A DNA stretch of 64,000 nucleotides from Candidatus Saccharibacteria bacterium UBA5148 (GCA_002413835.1 DHXU01000009.1:269802-333801), one strand, 5' to 3'. Numbered from the stretch's first letter, positions 1-9,334 are shown. The notes: generated by a model from the letters alone, not told the origin. Made by a program: numbers and translations.

Positions 1-618
1 AAGTTCATTACCAAAACCGGCGAGCAGGTGACTGATGCAGACAAGCTGGAAGTTACGGCCGCCGCGCAATATGTGTCACGGGCGGCCCTCAAACTTGCTT
101 CGGTGGCTGAAGTGCTCGGTATACGTTTTGACGGAACAGTTATCCTGGACGTCGGTAGCTCGACGGGTGGATTTACCGACTATGCATTGAAGCATGGCGC
201 TGTAAAATCGATTGCTGTCGAAGTTGGCACCGATCAATTACACCCCAGCCTCCATGGTAATCCGGCGATTGAGCTGCACGAGCAGACCGACATCCGGGAT
301 TTCAAAACTGATCAAAAGGTCGATATTGTCGTCGCCGACGTGTCATTTATCAGCCTGCGTGATATCTTGCCAGCCGTTGCCCGGTTATGCGGTCCGGGAA
401 CCCAGATCGTCGCCATGGTGAAGCCGCAGTTCGAAGCCGAGCGCTCCAACCTGAAGCACAAAGGTGTTATCAAGAACGATCGTATGCGCCGCGACATCCT
501 GAAGGATTTTGAACAGTGGGCGCTGCAGTATTTCAAGATTGTCAACAAGGCGGACTCCGAAGTCAGCGGCTCGAAGGGAAACGTCGAGCGCTTTTATCTG
601 CTGCAAAAGCTCAGATAA
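1..618 (+). CDS. tlyA: TlyA-family rRNA 2'-O-methyltransferase, 5' end cut by window
   Basis: The reading frame is open to the first base, so the gene starts outside the window. The first visible residues (KFITKTGEQV) look like the end of an S4 RNA-binding domain, as expected at the N-terminus of TlyA/hemolysin-A proteins. Next come YVSRAALKL, the SAM-binding motif DVGSSTGGFTD, DVSFISL and VKPQFE, and a C-terminal GSKGNVE segment; together these give the K-D-K-E signature of FtsJ-fold 2'-O-methyltransferases. Family members methylate a ribose in 16S and/or 23S rRNA. A GTG at 28 could be misread as a start but lies inside the conserved domain. Family assignment is firm; the exact target nucleotide is not visible. 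Confidence 0.9.
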   Translation, partial: KFITKTGEQVTDADKLEVTAAAQYVSRAALKLASVAEVLGIRFDGTVILDVGSSTGGFTDYALKHGAVKSIAVEVGTDQLHPSLHGNPAIELHEQTDIRDFKTDQKVDIVVADVSFISLRDILPAVARLCGPGTQIVAMVKPQFEAERSNLKHKGVIKNDRMRRDILKDFEQWALQYFKIVNKADSEVSGSKGNVERFYLLQKLR

Positions 619-663
619 CACTCTGGGCCGCAAAATTCTCTGCTCAAGTGGTAAACTAGGCAT

Positions 664-1335
664 ATGTACTTTGCCAGTCGTTTGCAAGCAGGGCGGATGC
701 TCGCCAGCCAGATATCGCGGAAATATACCGGCCAGGATTGCGTCGTCGTCGCCTTATCTGACGGCGGTGTAGTTGTTGGTGCCCAGATAGCATTACAACT
801 GCACTCCGTGGTCACGCTGCTGCTCGCCGACCAGATAGAATTGCCGCGTGAAGTCATCGCGCTGGCCGGTATTACCCAGGATGGAGCGTTCAGTTATAAT
901 CAGGCCTTTTCACTCGGAGAAATCGACGAGATGGTCAGCGAATACCGCGGCCTGATTGAGCAGCAGAAGCTGGAAAAGTTGCACGACATGCACCGCTCGC
1001 TCGGCAGGGGCGATCTGATTCGGCAGGACCTCCTTGAGCACCGGCACGTCATTCTGGTATCCGATGGACTCAGCAGCGGCTTCTCAATCGACCTGGCAGT
1101 GCAATTCCTAAAACCGATACCCGTAAGAAACCTGATCGTGGCTACGCCATTTGCCAGCGTCCAGGCTGTCGACCGCATGCATATCCTGGCCGACGACATC
1201 TTTTGCCTGAACGTCCTGGAAGATTACATCTCGACCAACCATTACTACGACTCGCAGGATGTACCAGACCACGAAGTCATAATTGACACCGTTGAACGCG
1301 TCATCCGCGATTGGAAACCGCAACCAAACGTCTAA
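664..1335 (+). CDS. Phosphoribosyltransferase-like protein (COG1926 type)
   Basis: A 223-residue protein with the type I PRTase layout: an early ALSDGGVVVGAQIA segment and, at about residues 129-140, VILVSDGLSSGFS, which sits where the PRPP loop (usually DDGIATG) belongs. The first acidic residue of that loop is Ser here, so activity on PRPP is likely but not certain. Members are usually annotated only as predicted phosphoribosyltransferases; the acceptor base is unknown. The box TAAACT at 652-657 lies six bases before the ATG and there is no Shine-Dalgarno sequence, suggesting a leaderless mRNA. It stands between tlyA and a MazG-like gene on the same strand, so a nucleotide salvage or housekeeping role is plausible. 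Confidence 0.75.
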   Translation: MYFASRLQAGRMLASQISRKYTGQDCVVVALSDGGVVVGAQIALQLHSVVTLLLADQIELPREVIALAGITQDGAFSYNQAFSLGEIDEMVSEYRGLIEQQKLEKLHDMHRSLGRGDLIRQDLLEHRHVILVSDGLSSGFSIDLAVQFLKPIPVRNLIVATPFASVQAVDRMHILADDIFCLNVLEDYISTNHYYDSQDVPDHEVIIDTVERVIRDWKPQPNV

Positions 1336-1367
1336 AGGCATTTGTTCATTTTGCTATACTTACCTGC

Positions 1368-1730
1368 ATGAGCTACCAACACACCATCACAGATCTGAAG
1401 ACTGAAAATGAATATCCAAAATTAGTACGGGATAAAATCCCTAAGATTATACAGGCAAGCGATGGTGTCACAGTGCCTACGAAAATCGTCAGCGATGACC
1501 AGGAATTTCTGGCCTATCTGCTACGAAAGGTGGTTGAGGAATCTGAAGAGTTATCGGAAGCTAAGACTGATTCAAATCTGATCGAAGAAATTGCTGACGT
1601 CTACGAAATTATAGATACCATAGTAGCCGTGAAGGGCATAAGTGCGGACGATGTTACGAAAGTTCAGACTGAAAAACGTGAGAAGCGTGGCGGCTTTCAG
1701 CAGCGAATCGTGATGCTTGCGAGACGATAG
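1368..1730 (+). CDS. MazG-like/phosphoribosyl-ATP pyrophosphohydrolase-like protein
   Basis: The protein (120 aa from this start) opens with YPKLVRDKIPKII, typical of the short MazG-like family (COG4997). It has the metal-binding acidic pattern EESEELSEA followed by IEEIADVYEII, the E-E-x-x-E plus E-x-x-D arrangement of all-alpha NTP pyrophosphohydrolases. These hydrolyse (d)NTPs to monophosphates, often as house-cleaning enzymes. A longer frame opens at 1311, inside the previous gene. The ATG at 1368 is preferred because TATACT at 1355-1360 lies seven bases upstream, the spacing seen at many first genes here. The substrate cannot be read from sequence. Confidence 0.8.
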   Translation: MSYQHTITDLKTENEYPKLVRDKIPKIIQASDGVTVPTKIVSDDQEFLAYLLRKVVEESEELSEAKTDSNLIEEIADVYEIIDTIVAVKGISADDVTKVQTEKREKRGGFQQRIVMLARR

Positions 1731-1733
1731 TAA

Positions 1734-2387
1734 TTACTGTAGATAACTGTGTAGTTTGTTGAGATCGATCAGTGTGATGAGCGACTGATGGTTGATGAGC
1801 AGCTCTTTGCGCTCCAGGGCGGTCAGTTCACGGGTGGTGGTCTCGCGGCTGGCGTTGATGGAGCTGGCGATGTCCTGATGGCGCAGCGGCACATTGATGA
1901 GCAGGCCCTGCGGCGTCTTTTTGCCGAAGCGGTTGGACATGGTTATCAGGAACGATATCAGCCGTTCGCGGACGGAGCGATATTCGAGGTTCAGGATTCG
2001 CTCGCTGTGGATACGGTACATTTCCAGTGTCATATCGAGCAGCGGCGCCAATGAATCGGCGTGGCTCTTGATGTGCTCCAGGAAGCGGTCGCGGGAGATT
2101 TCCCAGACGGCGGTCGGGCCGATGGCTTCGTAGATGACCTGGCGTTCCTGGCCGGTGATGGCCCAGATCAGCGGAAACATTTCGCCTTCGCGGCGGATAA
2201 TCAGCAGGTTTTCCTCACCGTATTTGGTGATATCGTAGGCTTTGACCAGACCGGCTTCGATATAAAAAACGCCCGACGGAGTTTCGCCGGGCCGAATGAT
2301 AAATTCACCCTTTTTATAGGTGTATCGTGAGCCGTGTGTCTGAAAAACTCCAAGCAGCTCTTCGGTCTGTTGTACTGTAGCTAGCAT
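1734..2387 (-). CDS. Crp/Fnr-family transcriptional regulator
   Basis: A 217-residue protein with an N-terminal cyclic-nucleotide-binding-like beta roll (roughly residues 15-115, including FIIRPGETPSGVFYIEAGLVKAY split over two strands) and a C-terminal winged helix around residues 160-200. The recognition segment reads HQDIASSINASRETTTREL, closely following the Crp pattern. The Arg and Glu that bind cAMP are not clearly conserved and there is no Fnr-type cysteine cluster, so the effector is unknown. It converges tail to tail with the MazG-like gene three bases away. A weak AGAGGT precedes the ATG and a GATAAT lies nine bases from it. Confidence 0.85.
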   Translation of the reverse strand: MLATVQQTEELLGVFQTHGSRYTYKKGEFIIRPGETPSGVFYIEAGLVKAYDITKYGEENLLIIRREGEMFPLIWAITGQERQVIYEAIGPTAVWEISRDRFLEHIKSHADSLAPLLDMTLEMYRIHSERILNLEYRSVRERLISFLITMSNRFGKKTPQGLLINVPLRHQDIASSINASRETTTRELTALERKELLINHQSLITLIDLNKLHSYLQ

Positions 2388-2539
2388 TACCTCTGTATTA
2401 TCTCATATTTCGTAGCAAAATTCAGCCCCGGAATCAATCTGGAAGAATGTGATAAATATTCGTATCAATACGTGAGGTACTTAACCGTAATCTCAGCATA
2501 GAACCGCTATGATGAGATTACTAAGGAAGGAGAAAGCAC

Positions 2540-3298
2540 ATGGTTACATTAGCCGTCATTGACGCACAACTCAAAAAAGCGGGTTGCCAGATCCGGGTTT
2601 GGGGCCGATCCGAGGTCCGCGAATTATGCGAGATCCTACTGCCGGGTGAAAATATCGCCCAGGCCGTCAATGGCCAATATGATGCAGGCTTCGCCATGCT
2701 TATCGCCACTGACTTCCGGGTGCTGCTCATCGACAAGAAGCCGAAGTACCTGACGCTCAAAGACATCCGCTTCGATATGATTACCGAACTGGACTATGCA
2801 AACCGGTTGCTCGACTCCACGATCCGCATCTTTACTCCGAACCGTGAACTGCGCTTTACGGCCTTAAACACTGCCCGCCTGCGCAAGTTGTTCACGCATA
2901 CGCAGCACAAAGTCATGGAAATCCGCCATCACTTCATGATGCAGCAGTTCCAGCAACAGCAGTTGGACAAGAATACTCCTCCGGGAATGGCCCTGGCCAT
3001 GCAACGATATGGCATGGCTATCGACGTCAGCGCTGTCGAAGACCATGCTCCTGATCACTTTTACCAGCCTGCTAAGATTACCAGCCAGACCCAGCAACAT
3101 GCTAACGGCAATAACGACTCCACCGAAGAACAGATGAAGCTGGCCGCCGCCATGGGTGCCGCCGGCCTGCGGAGCATCGTGCACAATGGCCGTGTCATCA
3201 AAGATTACATGGCAGTGCCGTTTTCACAGCGCTGGCGCAAGCGACCGTACGGCTACAGTAATACACCGATCGCTACCAATCAGCCGACTCCAGGCTGA
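2540..3298 (+). CDS. PH-domain (YokE/bPH-like) protein with glutamine/asparagine-rich C-terminus
   Basis: A 252-residue soluble protein. Residues about 25-130 have the beta-rich pattern of bacterial PH domains (GENIAQAVNGQYD, a hydrophobic strand with TDFRVLLIDKKP, then LDSTIRIFTPNRELRF). The rest is a low-complexity tail rich in Gln, His and Asn, including QQFQQQQL. No enzyme motif is visible. A strong Shine-Dalgarno (AAGGAAGGAG) precedes the ATG, unlike many neighbours. It is convergent with ychF downstream. A role in membrane-proximal or stress signalling would be a guess. Confidence 0.7.
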   Translation: MVTLAVIDAQLKKAGCQIRVWGRSEVRELCEILLPGENIAQAVNGQYDAGFAMLIATDFRVLLIDKKPKYLTLKDIRFDMITELDYANRLLDSTIRIFTPNRELRFTALNTARLRKLFTHTQHKVMEIRHHFMMQQFQQQQLDKNTPPGMALAMQRYGMAIDVSAVEDHAPDHFYQPAKITSQTQQHANGNNDSTEEQMKLAAAMGAAGLRSIVHNGRVIKDYMAVPFSQRWRKRPYGYSNTPIATNQPTPG

Positions 3299-3392
3299 CA
3301 GTGGTTTTACCATCACCTACGCCGACGGCCCCATAGAGAATATGTTACCCCAGCACAGTACCATGTTGAACGGGGCCAGGAAACTATTCAGC

Positions 3393-4496
3393 TCAGCGAC
3401 TGACGTTGAATTTGAATTCTACAATATCATCGGGCTGCATGACGTAAGTTTTGCCTTCGGTGCGGACTTTGCCAGTGGCTTTGGCAGCAGCCAACGGATT
3501 AGCCGGATTTTGACCAGCTGCTGCTACGAGATCAGGGTAGCTGACGATATCGGCAGCAATAAAGCCGCGTTCAAAGTCGCCGTGTATAACGCCGGCGGCT
3601 TGCGGGGCGGTGGCGCCCTTATTAATGGTCCAGGCGCGGACTTCCTGAACGCCGGCCGTCAGGTAACTTTGCAGTCCGAGTGTTTTGTAGGCGGCATGTA
3701 TCAGCTGCAACAGGCCTGACTCGTTCTGACCATAACTTTCCAGCAGCTCAGCAGCGTCTTCCGGATCGAGTTCCTTGAGCTCGCTCTCCAGTTTGGCGCA
3801 GACGAAGAGAGCAGTTGCCGGTGCAACCATTGTCTGCAGGTTTCCACGGCGGGCAGAGTCATTGAGATTATTTTCATCCGTATTGAAGACATAGATAATC
3901 TGCTTAGCCGTAATCAGCTGCAGGTCGGCGATGTGCTGGCGGTCGATGTCGTCAGTGGTCCAGATAGGCTGGCCGCTGTCGAGCAGGGCCCGGGCTCGAA
4001 CTAACGTATCGAGAATCGGCTTCAATTTCGGATTTAGGCGGGCTTCTTTTTCGAAACGCTGCAGCCGCTTGTCGATAGTCTGCAGGTCGGCCAGCACCAA
4101 CTCAGTGTTGATAACATCGATATCCTTCTGCGGATCATGCTGCTCATCAACATGGATGACATTGCTGTCGTCGAAGGCCCGTACGACCTGAACGATAGCG
4201 TTACAGCTGCGGATGTGGCTCAAGAACTGATTGCCGAGACCTTCGCCCTTGCTGGCGCCAGCCACCAGACCAGCGATGTCGACAAATGTCACCGTAGCTG
4301 GAATGATTTTATTCGTCTTATATAACTCAGCCAGCTTTGTCAGCCGCGCATCCGGCACCGGTACGATGCCGGTATTCGGCTCGATGGTGGCAAATGGATA
4401 ATTTGCCGCCAGAATATTACTGCCCGTCAGGGCATTGAACAGGGTAGATTTGCCGACGTTGGGGAGGCCGACGATGCCGATTGAAAGCGAGCTCAT
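3393..4496 (-). CDS. ychF: Ribosome-binding ATPase/GTPase YchF (OLA1 type)
   Basis: A 367-residue protein of normal family length. G1 is GLPNVGKST (residues 10-18), G3 is DIAGLV (about 73-78), and the G4 position reads NTDE, the relaxed motif typical of YchF, which prefers ATP. A coiled insertion follows (LQTIDKRLQRFEKEAR) and the C-terminal TGS domain ends in a conserved stretch with DFERGFIAADI and DDIVEFKFNV. YchF binds ribosomes and acts in translation and stress control. TATAAT lies at 4505-4510 on the minus strand, eight bases before the ATG, suggesting a leaderless transcript. Confidence 0.95.
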   Translation of the reverse strand: MSSLSIGIVGLPNVGKSTLFNALTGSNILAANYPFATIEPNTGIVPVPDARLTKLAELYKTNKIIPATVTFVDIAGLVAGASKGEGLGNQFLSHIRSCNAIVQVVRAFDDSNVIHVDEQHDPQKDIDVINTELVLADLQTIDKRLQRFEKEARLNPKLKPILDTLVRARALLDSGQPIWTTDDIDRQHIADLQLITAKQIIYVFNTDENNLNDSARRGNLQTMVAPATALFVCAKLESELKELDPEDAAELLESYGQNESGLLQLIHAAYKTLGLQSYLTAGVQEVRAWTINKGATAPQAAGVIHGDFERGFIAADIVSYPDLVAAAGQNPANPLAAAKATGKVRTEGKTYVMQPDDIVEFKFNVSR

Positions 4497-4681
4497 AATA
4501 AACTATTATAACAGAGGAGACTATCAGCTACTTGCATGTAAATTGCTCAGCCTGCTACTAAAGTCTATAGTGTTAAAAACAGGCATAGTATGAAACCGGA
4601 CGTAGAACCAAAAATGCGCGGCGTCATTTGTCGAAGCGGTCGAGACTAAGATATTCGAAACTGAAGAGGAAAGGAGTTAGC

Positions 4682-5089
4682 ATGATTACGCGAGTAAAAA
4701 GCGGAAGATACAAGCTTATTGAGACGAAGAAGAACACGAAGATTCTATATCTGGACAACCATACATACGCATGGGTCGAGCCGATTCATATCGGAGAAAT
4801 GCTGGTTGTATCACATAAAGTGCATGTCACGGATTGTGTGCTGAGCGTTGGTGACTACTGCGTATACGACGTTGATGATGAGCCAACTTTATCCGATCAG
4901 CTTCACCTTGAGCTGAATGTTGGAGATGGAGCTTGGCAAGGCTATTTGCTCCTCAGCGGCCTTCCAGATTCACGCCACAAACGGGCCAGGATTATCCCGA
5001 CTCAGGAAGTCATTTCTGGCAATCCTAGATTTAAAAACCGTAGAGACGTTCCTCATAATGTTCGGGCAGCGTCAGTTAGCGCGCCCTAA
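4682..5089 (+). CDS. Hypothetical protein, beta-rich, function unknown
   Basis: A 135-residue protein starting at the ATG preceded by AAAGGAG; an in-frame extension to 4628 lies before that ribosome site and is not favoured. Residues 1-100 alternate hydrophobic and polar residues like a small beta barrel (SGRYKLIE, KILYLDN, GEMLVVSHKVHV, GDYCVYDVDDEP). The basic tail contains KNRRDVPHNVR. There are no cysteine pairs, signal peptide or membrane segments. It precedes a SHOCT membrane protein 23 bases away and may share its transcript. I do not recognise the family. Confidence 0.6.
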   Translation: MITRVKSGRYKLIETKKNTKILYLDNHTYAWVEPIHIGEMLVVSHKVHVTDCVLSVGDYCVYDVDDEPTLSDQLHLELNVGDGAWQGYLLLSGLPDSRHKRARIIPTQEVISGNPRFKNRRDVPHNVRAASVSAP

Positions 5090-5112
5090 ATAATCAAGTT
5101 GAAGGAGAAAAT

Positions 5113-5346
5113 ATGATGTATGACCAATATAATAACCACGGTGGCGACGGTATTGGATGGCTATTTATGTTTATCATGATGGCACTATTGTTTCTTGGAG
5201 TCGTATTTGTACTGAGATATCTGTCCCACATGAACGGCAGTACCAGCAAGGAAAGCACAGCTTTGGAGATTCTCAACAGCCGCTATGCTAAAGGTGAAAT
5301 AGATAAGAAAGAATTTGACGAAAAAAGGAACGATCTTAAGGCCTAA
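5113..5346 (+). CDS. Small SHOCT-domain membrane protein
   Basis: A 77-residue protein with one transmembrane segment (about residues 15-38) after a short Gly/Asn-rich head. The C-terminal SHOCT motif reads ALEILNSRYAKGEIDKKEF, where the short helical repeat (LKxRYAxGEIxxxEF) is recognisable. SHOCT proteins are common small membrane or oligomerising proteins of unknown function, often found with stress or metal genes. A good Shine-Dalgarno (GAAGGAG) precedes ATGATG. It may be co-transcribed with the preceding unknown gene. Confidence 0.8.
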   Translation: MMYDQYNNHGGDGIGWLFMFIMMALLFLGVVFVLRYLSHMNGSTSKESTALEILNSRYAKGEIDKKEFDEKRNDLKA

Positions 5347-5482
5347 ACCAGGCAGCGTAAAGTATACTTGTGGCTACATCCACTATTAAGATGTTGACCT
5401 GCATAGCTCGTTTGACACAAAAAGTATCAAAATTCCGATTATCTACGCATAAAGCTCATGGTTTGTTATACTAACCGTATAT

Positions 5483-6097
5483 ATGGCAACACAATCGGAC
5501 ACATCGGATACGACTACGGCTGCTGTCGTTGCAGCCGATCTGGACAGACCGCATAAACACCGGCGGGCAATCATCCGGGTGCTCAGTGCTGTCTTGTTGC
5601 TGGCTATCCTGGTTGGCTGTCTGGTCATCTTCGCGCCGAGGGATACTAGCAATAAACTGCTGTTGCCGATCGACCCGGATGCTCCGGATGATTATGCTCT
5701 GATGACGCCGACCCAGATACGGGCCAGGCTGTACCATGACACTGGCCTAGATATTACTGAGCTGCAGACTCAGTCGCTGAGCGGCCGATCGTTCAAAGAC
5801 TTTACGGCTGCTTACGCTACGGCGCAGGCCTTTAATGGTCTGAAGGCCTATGATAAGTCTCTGACGGCATATGGTATAGCACAGTCAAAGACGGACAAGC
5901 AGACGGGGTATGAATTCTATATTGATTACGCTGCCGTCGCAGATTCCCAGAAAAATTCGCAGTTGGCCAGTCAGGAGATTGAAAAGGCTAAGAAAGCTAT
6001 CCAGGCGGATAGTTCGATCAACGATGGGCTGAAACAGGATATGATCGCGAAAATCGACCAGAAACTACGTTTGCAGCAGGAAGCAGGCAAACAATGA
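5483..6097 (+). CDS. Membrane-anchored protein with TPR-like C-terminus, first gene of pilus region
   Basis: A 204-residue protein with a short cytoplasmic N-terminus, one transmembrane helix (about 30-51, AVLLLAILVGCLVIF) and an extracytoplasmic helical region. The pattern AYATAQAFNGLKAYDKSLTA and the later YIDYAAVADSQKNSQLA resemble tetratricopeptide-type helices. TATACT at 5467-5472 lies ten bases before the ATG. It overlaps the next large gene by four bases (ATGA), so the two are translationally coupled. Their position just before pilM suggests a cell-surface or pilus-associated assembly role; that part is inference. Confidence 0.65.
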   Translation: MATQSDTSDTTTAAVVAADLDRPHKHRRAIIRVLSAVLLLAILVGCLVIFAPRDTSNKLLLPIDPDAPDDYALMTPTQIRARLYHDTGLDITELQTQSLSGRSFKDFTAAYATAQAFNGLKAYDKSLTAYGIAQSKTDKQTGYEFYIDYAAVADSQKNSQLASQEIEKAKKAIQADSSINDGLKQDMIAKIDQKLRLQQEAGKQ

Positions 6098-8166
6098 TGA
6101 TACAGCGACGGGTAGGCGTATCACGGAACGCCAAGGTACTGGCCTCACTCTTCTGGTTCGTTGTGCTGGCAGGCTGTTTTGTTATGATGCCGGGCCAGAA
6201 AGCGGCGGCACTGGGGCCACAGTATTATGATGACTCCGGTCCTACATGTGATGTCAGCCAATGTAATACGACAGAGATCCGAATGACTGCCGGCCAGACG
6301 AGGTATGTTCAGAAAACCGGCGTCAATCTGGTGGCATATTTCACGAGCAACAGCGGAGATCTGACGATTGAGGGTGGAAATTTCTGCCCGGGCCAGTTTG
6401 GAAACCCGGACAATTTTCAGACGGGCGATTATTTTGATACCAATAGCGGGGCGCTTGCCGATGGCACAGATGTAACGAAGTATACGGTTAATGGAGTCAC
6501 GAAATATGGCGTCTATAATTCGGCGCCGGGGCCAAGCTGTGCGTCGCAGATCACGTTTAATAACCTCACAAATTTGCCGCCGGATCCTAATACCGGCTTA
6601 TTTTACGCTACTATCGTTGTTGATCCGGTCGATAAAGAAGCTGGTAGCTGTACTGGCATTATAACGACGCCTAACCCTGATATCGTTGGTTGCGATGGTA
6701 TCATGAACTATTTCTACGTCCACGAGACCAGTGGTAATAGATATGCGATTGCCCAGAAGGGTGGCACCTCGGGCTACGAAGTCACTGCGCAGCAGACGGA
6801 TAATACATCGACCAGTCTCAAGAATATAACGTATTCTATAAGGTTCGGTTCGGACTGTTCGGTTGATGGTACCAAAAGCTACAACTTGTCGTATTACGAC
6901 ATGGACAACGGTGGTGGCGGGGGAGCCCAGCAAGGTGGTGTGATAACCATGGTCCTCAAGAATGCTGATACGGGCGCGGTTCTCGACCAGTGGGTTCCGC
7001 CGGGTGACAACAATGCGACGGGAACGCACTCATTTACTCCTGTGCCGGGTGGTAAATACATCTGGGAGTTCCAGAATGTCTACGTCAATAATATAATCCA
7101 GTTTAGTACGCCGTTCGATGGAATCTATGCGCTGCGGAACTGTACCGATACCTGGCCGCCGTTCCCGCCACTGCCACCACCACCACCTCGTCCGTACTTC
7201 CAGGTTACCGGCGGCGACGTAGCTGCTGGCGTCAGTATTGCCACGGGCGTTGGGAGTCCATGCACGGGTGCTGGAGCGGCGCCTCACATAGATACGGCAG
7301 GCATCACCAGCTGGAACAATGATGGGGTGCTAGACTATGCTGGAGCCGGCAATCAGTATGCTGCCTTTGCCCTCGATTATATCCAGGATTTTGTGACCAG
7401 ACAGGGGATAGCTGGCAGTAGCCAGACCAATGAGCTGACCTTCGCCAATAAGAACAATGCTGACTCAGTAGATCTATCAAAAGGCCTATTCGGCGGCATG
7501 TTCGGAACCGCCCCCTGCGCTGATTACTGGACGTCTAAGCCGGATCTGACAAAGCTGCCGACCGTAAATGACGGATCAGTATCGTTGGCCACAAGCGGCA
7601 GCTACGCTCATACCGGCAGCAACCTGAGCCTGACAGCCAGCACAATCGGGAACGGAAAGCATGTCACGATATACGTCGATGGCGATGTGGCGATTACCGG
7701 CAATATAACCTACCCGCCAGGAGCGTCGTATAGTGACCGCTTGGACATACCATCCTTCCGATTGATCGTCCATGGCCGTATATACATTGGTGCCAACGTG
7801 ACGCAGCTGGACGGCTTGTACGTCGCCATTCCGGATGCTGGCTATGCCGACAGTGGCAAGCCGAGCACTTTCGATGCACCGAAGGTGGGAACAATCTCTA
7901 CCTGCAGCAGCGGATTCATTAGCCTGGATCCGACAGCTCTGGCCAGTAATAACTTTGCCAGTGTCTGCGGAAACCCGTTGACTGTCAACGGCAGCGTGGT
8001 TGCAGAACAGCTGTGGTTGCTGCGGACACACGGCTCGCTCGAAAGTGGTTTTCCGGCAGAAGTCTTCAACTATTCACCAGAGGTATGGTTAGCTCCGTCC
8101 GCCGGTGCCGCCGGTGTTTCTGGCGAGGATTATCAATCTATTATCGGTTTACCACCGGTATTATAA
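6094..8166 (+). CDS. Large secreted/surface protein with proline-rich hinge, pilus-locus associated
   Basis: A 690-residue protein. Residues 14-40 form a signal peptide or anchor ending near MPGQKAAALG. The mature N-terminal half is Thr/Gly/Asn-rich with paired cysteines (CDVSQC and similar), suggesting disulfides. A proline run (PPFPPLPPPPPRPYF, about residue 353) separates it from a C-terminal half with beta-rich, polyGly-like strands (VTIYVDGDVAITGNI) that could form a beta helix. No cleavage-methylation motif is seen, so it is not a pilin. Translational coupling to the upstream membrane gene and position directly before pilM suggest a pilus-linked adhesin or surface structure. Family not recognised. 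Confidence 0.7.
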   Translation: MMIQRRVGVSRNAKVLASLFWFVVLAGCFVMMPGQKAAALGPQYYDDSGPTCDVSQCNTTEIRMTAGQTRYVQKTGVNLVAYFTSNSGDLTIEGGNFCPGQFGNPDNFQTGDYFDTNSGALADGTDVTKYTVNGVTKYGVYNSAPGPSCASQITFNNLTNLPPDPNTGLFYATIVVDPVDKEAGSCTGIITTPNPDIVGCDGIMNYFYVHETSGNRYAIAQKGGTSGYEVTAQQTDNTSTSLKNITYSIRFGSDCSVDGTKSYNLSYYDMDNGGGGGAQQGGVITMVLKNADTGAVLDQWVPPGDNNATGTHSFTPVPGGKYIWEFQNVYVNNIIQFSTPFDGIYALRNCTDTWPPFPPLPPPPPRPYFQVTGGDVAAGVSIATGVGSPCTGAGAAPHIDTAGITSWNNDGVLDYAGAGNQYAAFALDYIQDFVTRQGIAGSSQTNELTFANKNNADSVDLSKGLFGGMFGTAPCADYWTSKPDLTKLPTVNDGSVSLATSGSYAHTGSNLSLTASTIGNGKHVTIYVDGDVAITGNITYPPGASYSDRLDIPSFRLIVHGRIYIGANVTQLDGLYVAIPDAGYADSGKPSTFDAPKVGTISTCSSGFISLDPTALASNNFASVCGNPLTVNGSVVAEQLWLLRTHGSLESGFPAEVFNYSPEVWLAPSAGAAGVSGEDYQSIIGLPPVL

Positions 8167-8223
8167 AAAAAGGGAAAAAGATTTGCACAAACGCGTCACG
8201 CTTATGCTATAATCGTAACTAAT

Positions 8224-9264
8224 ATGAGTTTACTGAGTGGGGTTTCAGAGTTCTTCGGATTAGACATCAGCTCGACAGCTGTCCGTCTGGTTGAGCTACA
8301 CGGTAATGGTCCTGAAAAGGCCTTGTCGAAGTATGGCTACATCCCGGTTGATCCAAAAATAGTCATGAGTGATGCCAAAGCCGATCAGCAGAAATTGGCT
8401 GAGGCGATTCGGGAGCTTGTGGAGAAATCCCGTGTTGCTACGCGTAATGTCGCAGTCGGTATTCCATCGCTGCGCGTCTTTACGACCGTCGCCGACATAG
8501 ATAATATGCCGAGCGCGGAACTGGGGAAATCTATCCGGTACCAGGCTGATTCACTTATTCCGACACCTGTCGCAGAGTCGAAAATAGACTGGGCGCTTAT
8601 CGGCAAATCTCCCAAAGAAGAAGGCAAGATAGAGATTCTACTTTCCAGCATTCCAAACAATTTTGTTGAACAGCGTCTGGATCTGCTGGAAAGCATCGGC
8701 CTGAACGTCATTGCCTTCGAGCCGGACAACCTGGCGCTGACCCGCGCATTGGTTCCTCCAGATGCGACTGCCCCGATGGTTATCGTCGACATCGGCCGCA
8801 AAAGTACCGATATCGTCATCACCATGAATGGTGCGCCGCGTCTGACGCGGGCCATCCCGACTGGTACCGAAGCCATCGTCAAAGCTGCAATGCAGAATCT
8901 GAACGTCGACGAGAAGCAGGCTGATCAATTTGTCTTCAAATTCGGCGTCAGCAAGGACAAGCTGGAAGGCCATGTCTATCAGGCTATTATCGGTACCGTT
9001 GATATCCTGACCAATGAGATCGATAAATCAGTCAAGTTCTTCCAGGCCCGCTATGCCGGTGTTAAGCTGGAACGTCTGATCGTTTCCGGCGGAGCAGCAG
9101 TTCTACCGGAATTTCCATTGTACATCGCCAACCGTTTCGGATTGAAAGTTGAAATCGGCAACTCATGGCGCAACGTGGCATTTTCGTCGGACCGTCAGAA
9201 TGAGCTTGCAGCCCTATCCAACCAGTTCGGCGTCGCTGTCGGGCTTGCGGAGCGCGCTGAATGA
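8224..9264 (+). CDS. pilM: Type IV pilus assembly protein PilM
   Basis: A 346-residue actin-fold ATPase. The N-terminus FFGLDISSTAVRLVEL is the standard PilM opening, and phosphate/adenosine loops are seen at VIVDIGRKSTDIVI and VSGGAAVLPEF. PilM sits in the cytoplasm and binds the N-terminus of PilN, linking the inner-membrane platform to the motors. TATAAT at 8208-8213 lies ten bases before the ATG, so the pilM-N-O block has its own promoter even though the surface-protein gene is 58 bases upstream. Length and order match other pilMNO loci. Confidence 0.93.
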   Translation: MSLLSGVSEFFGLDISSTAVRLVELHGNGPEKALSKYGYIPVDPKIVMSDAKADQQKLAEAIRELVEKSRVATRNVAVGIPSLRVFTTVADIDNMPSAELGKSIRYQADSLIPTPVAESKIDWALIGKSPKEEGKIEILLSSIPNNFVEQRLDLLESIGLNVIAFEPDNLALTRALVPPDATAPMVIVDIGRKSTDIVITMNGAPRLTRAIPTGTEAIVKAAMQNLNVDEKQADQFVFKFGVSKDKLEGHVYQAIIGTVDILTNEIDKSVKFFQARYAGVKLERLIVSGGAAVLPEFPLYIANRFGLKVEIGNSWRNVAFSSDRQNELAALSNQFGVAVGLAERAE

Positions 9265-9334
9265 AAACAATGGAATGCCGGCGCGAATCAGCGGGAGCTG
9301 TCCTGGCGAGCAAAACACAATATGAGGCTTCGAA

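Noticed and set aside
3156..3719. Long plus-strand frame between the PH-domain gene and ychF
   Set aside because: It is antisense to the conserved C-terminus of YchF and lacks its own signals.
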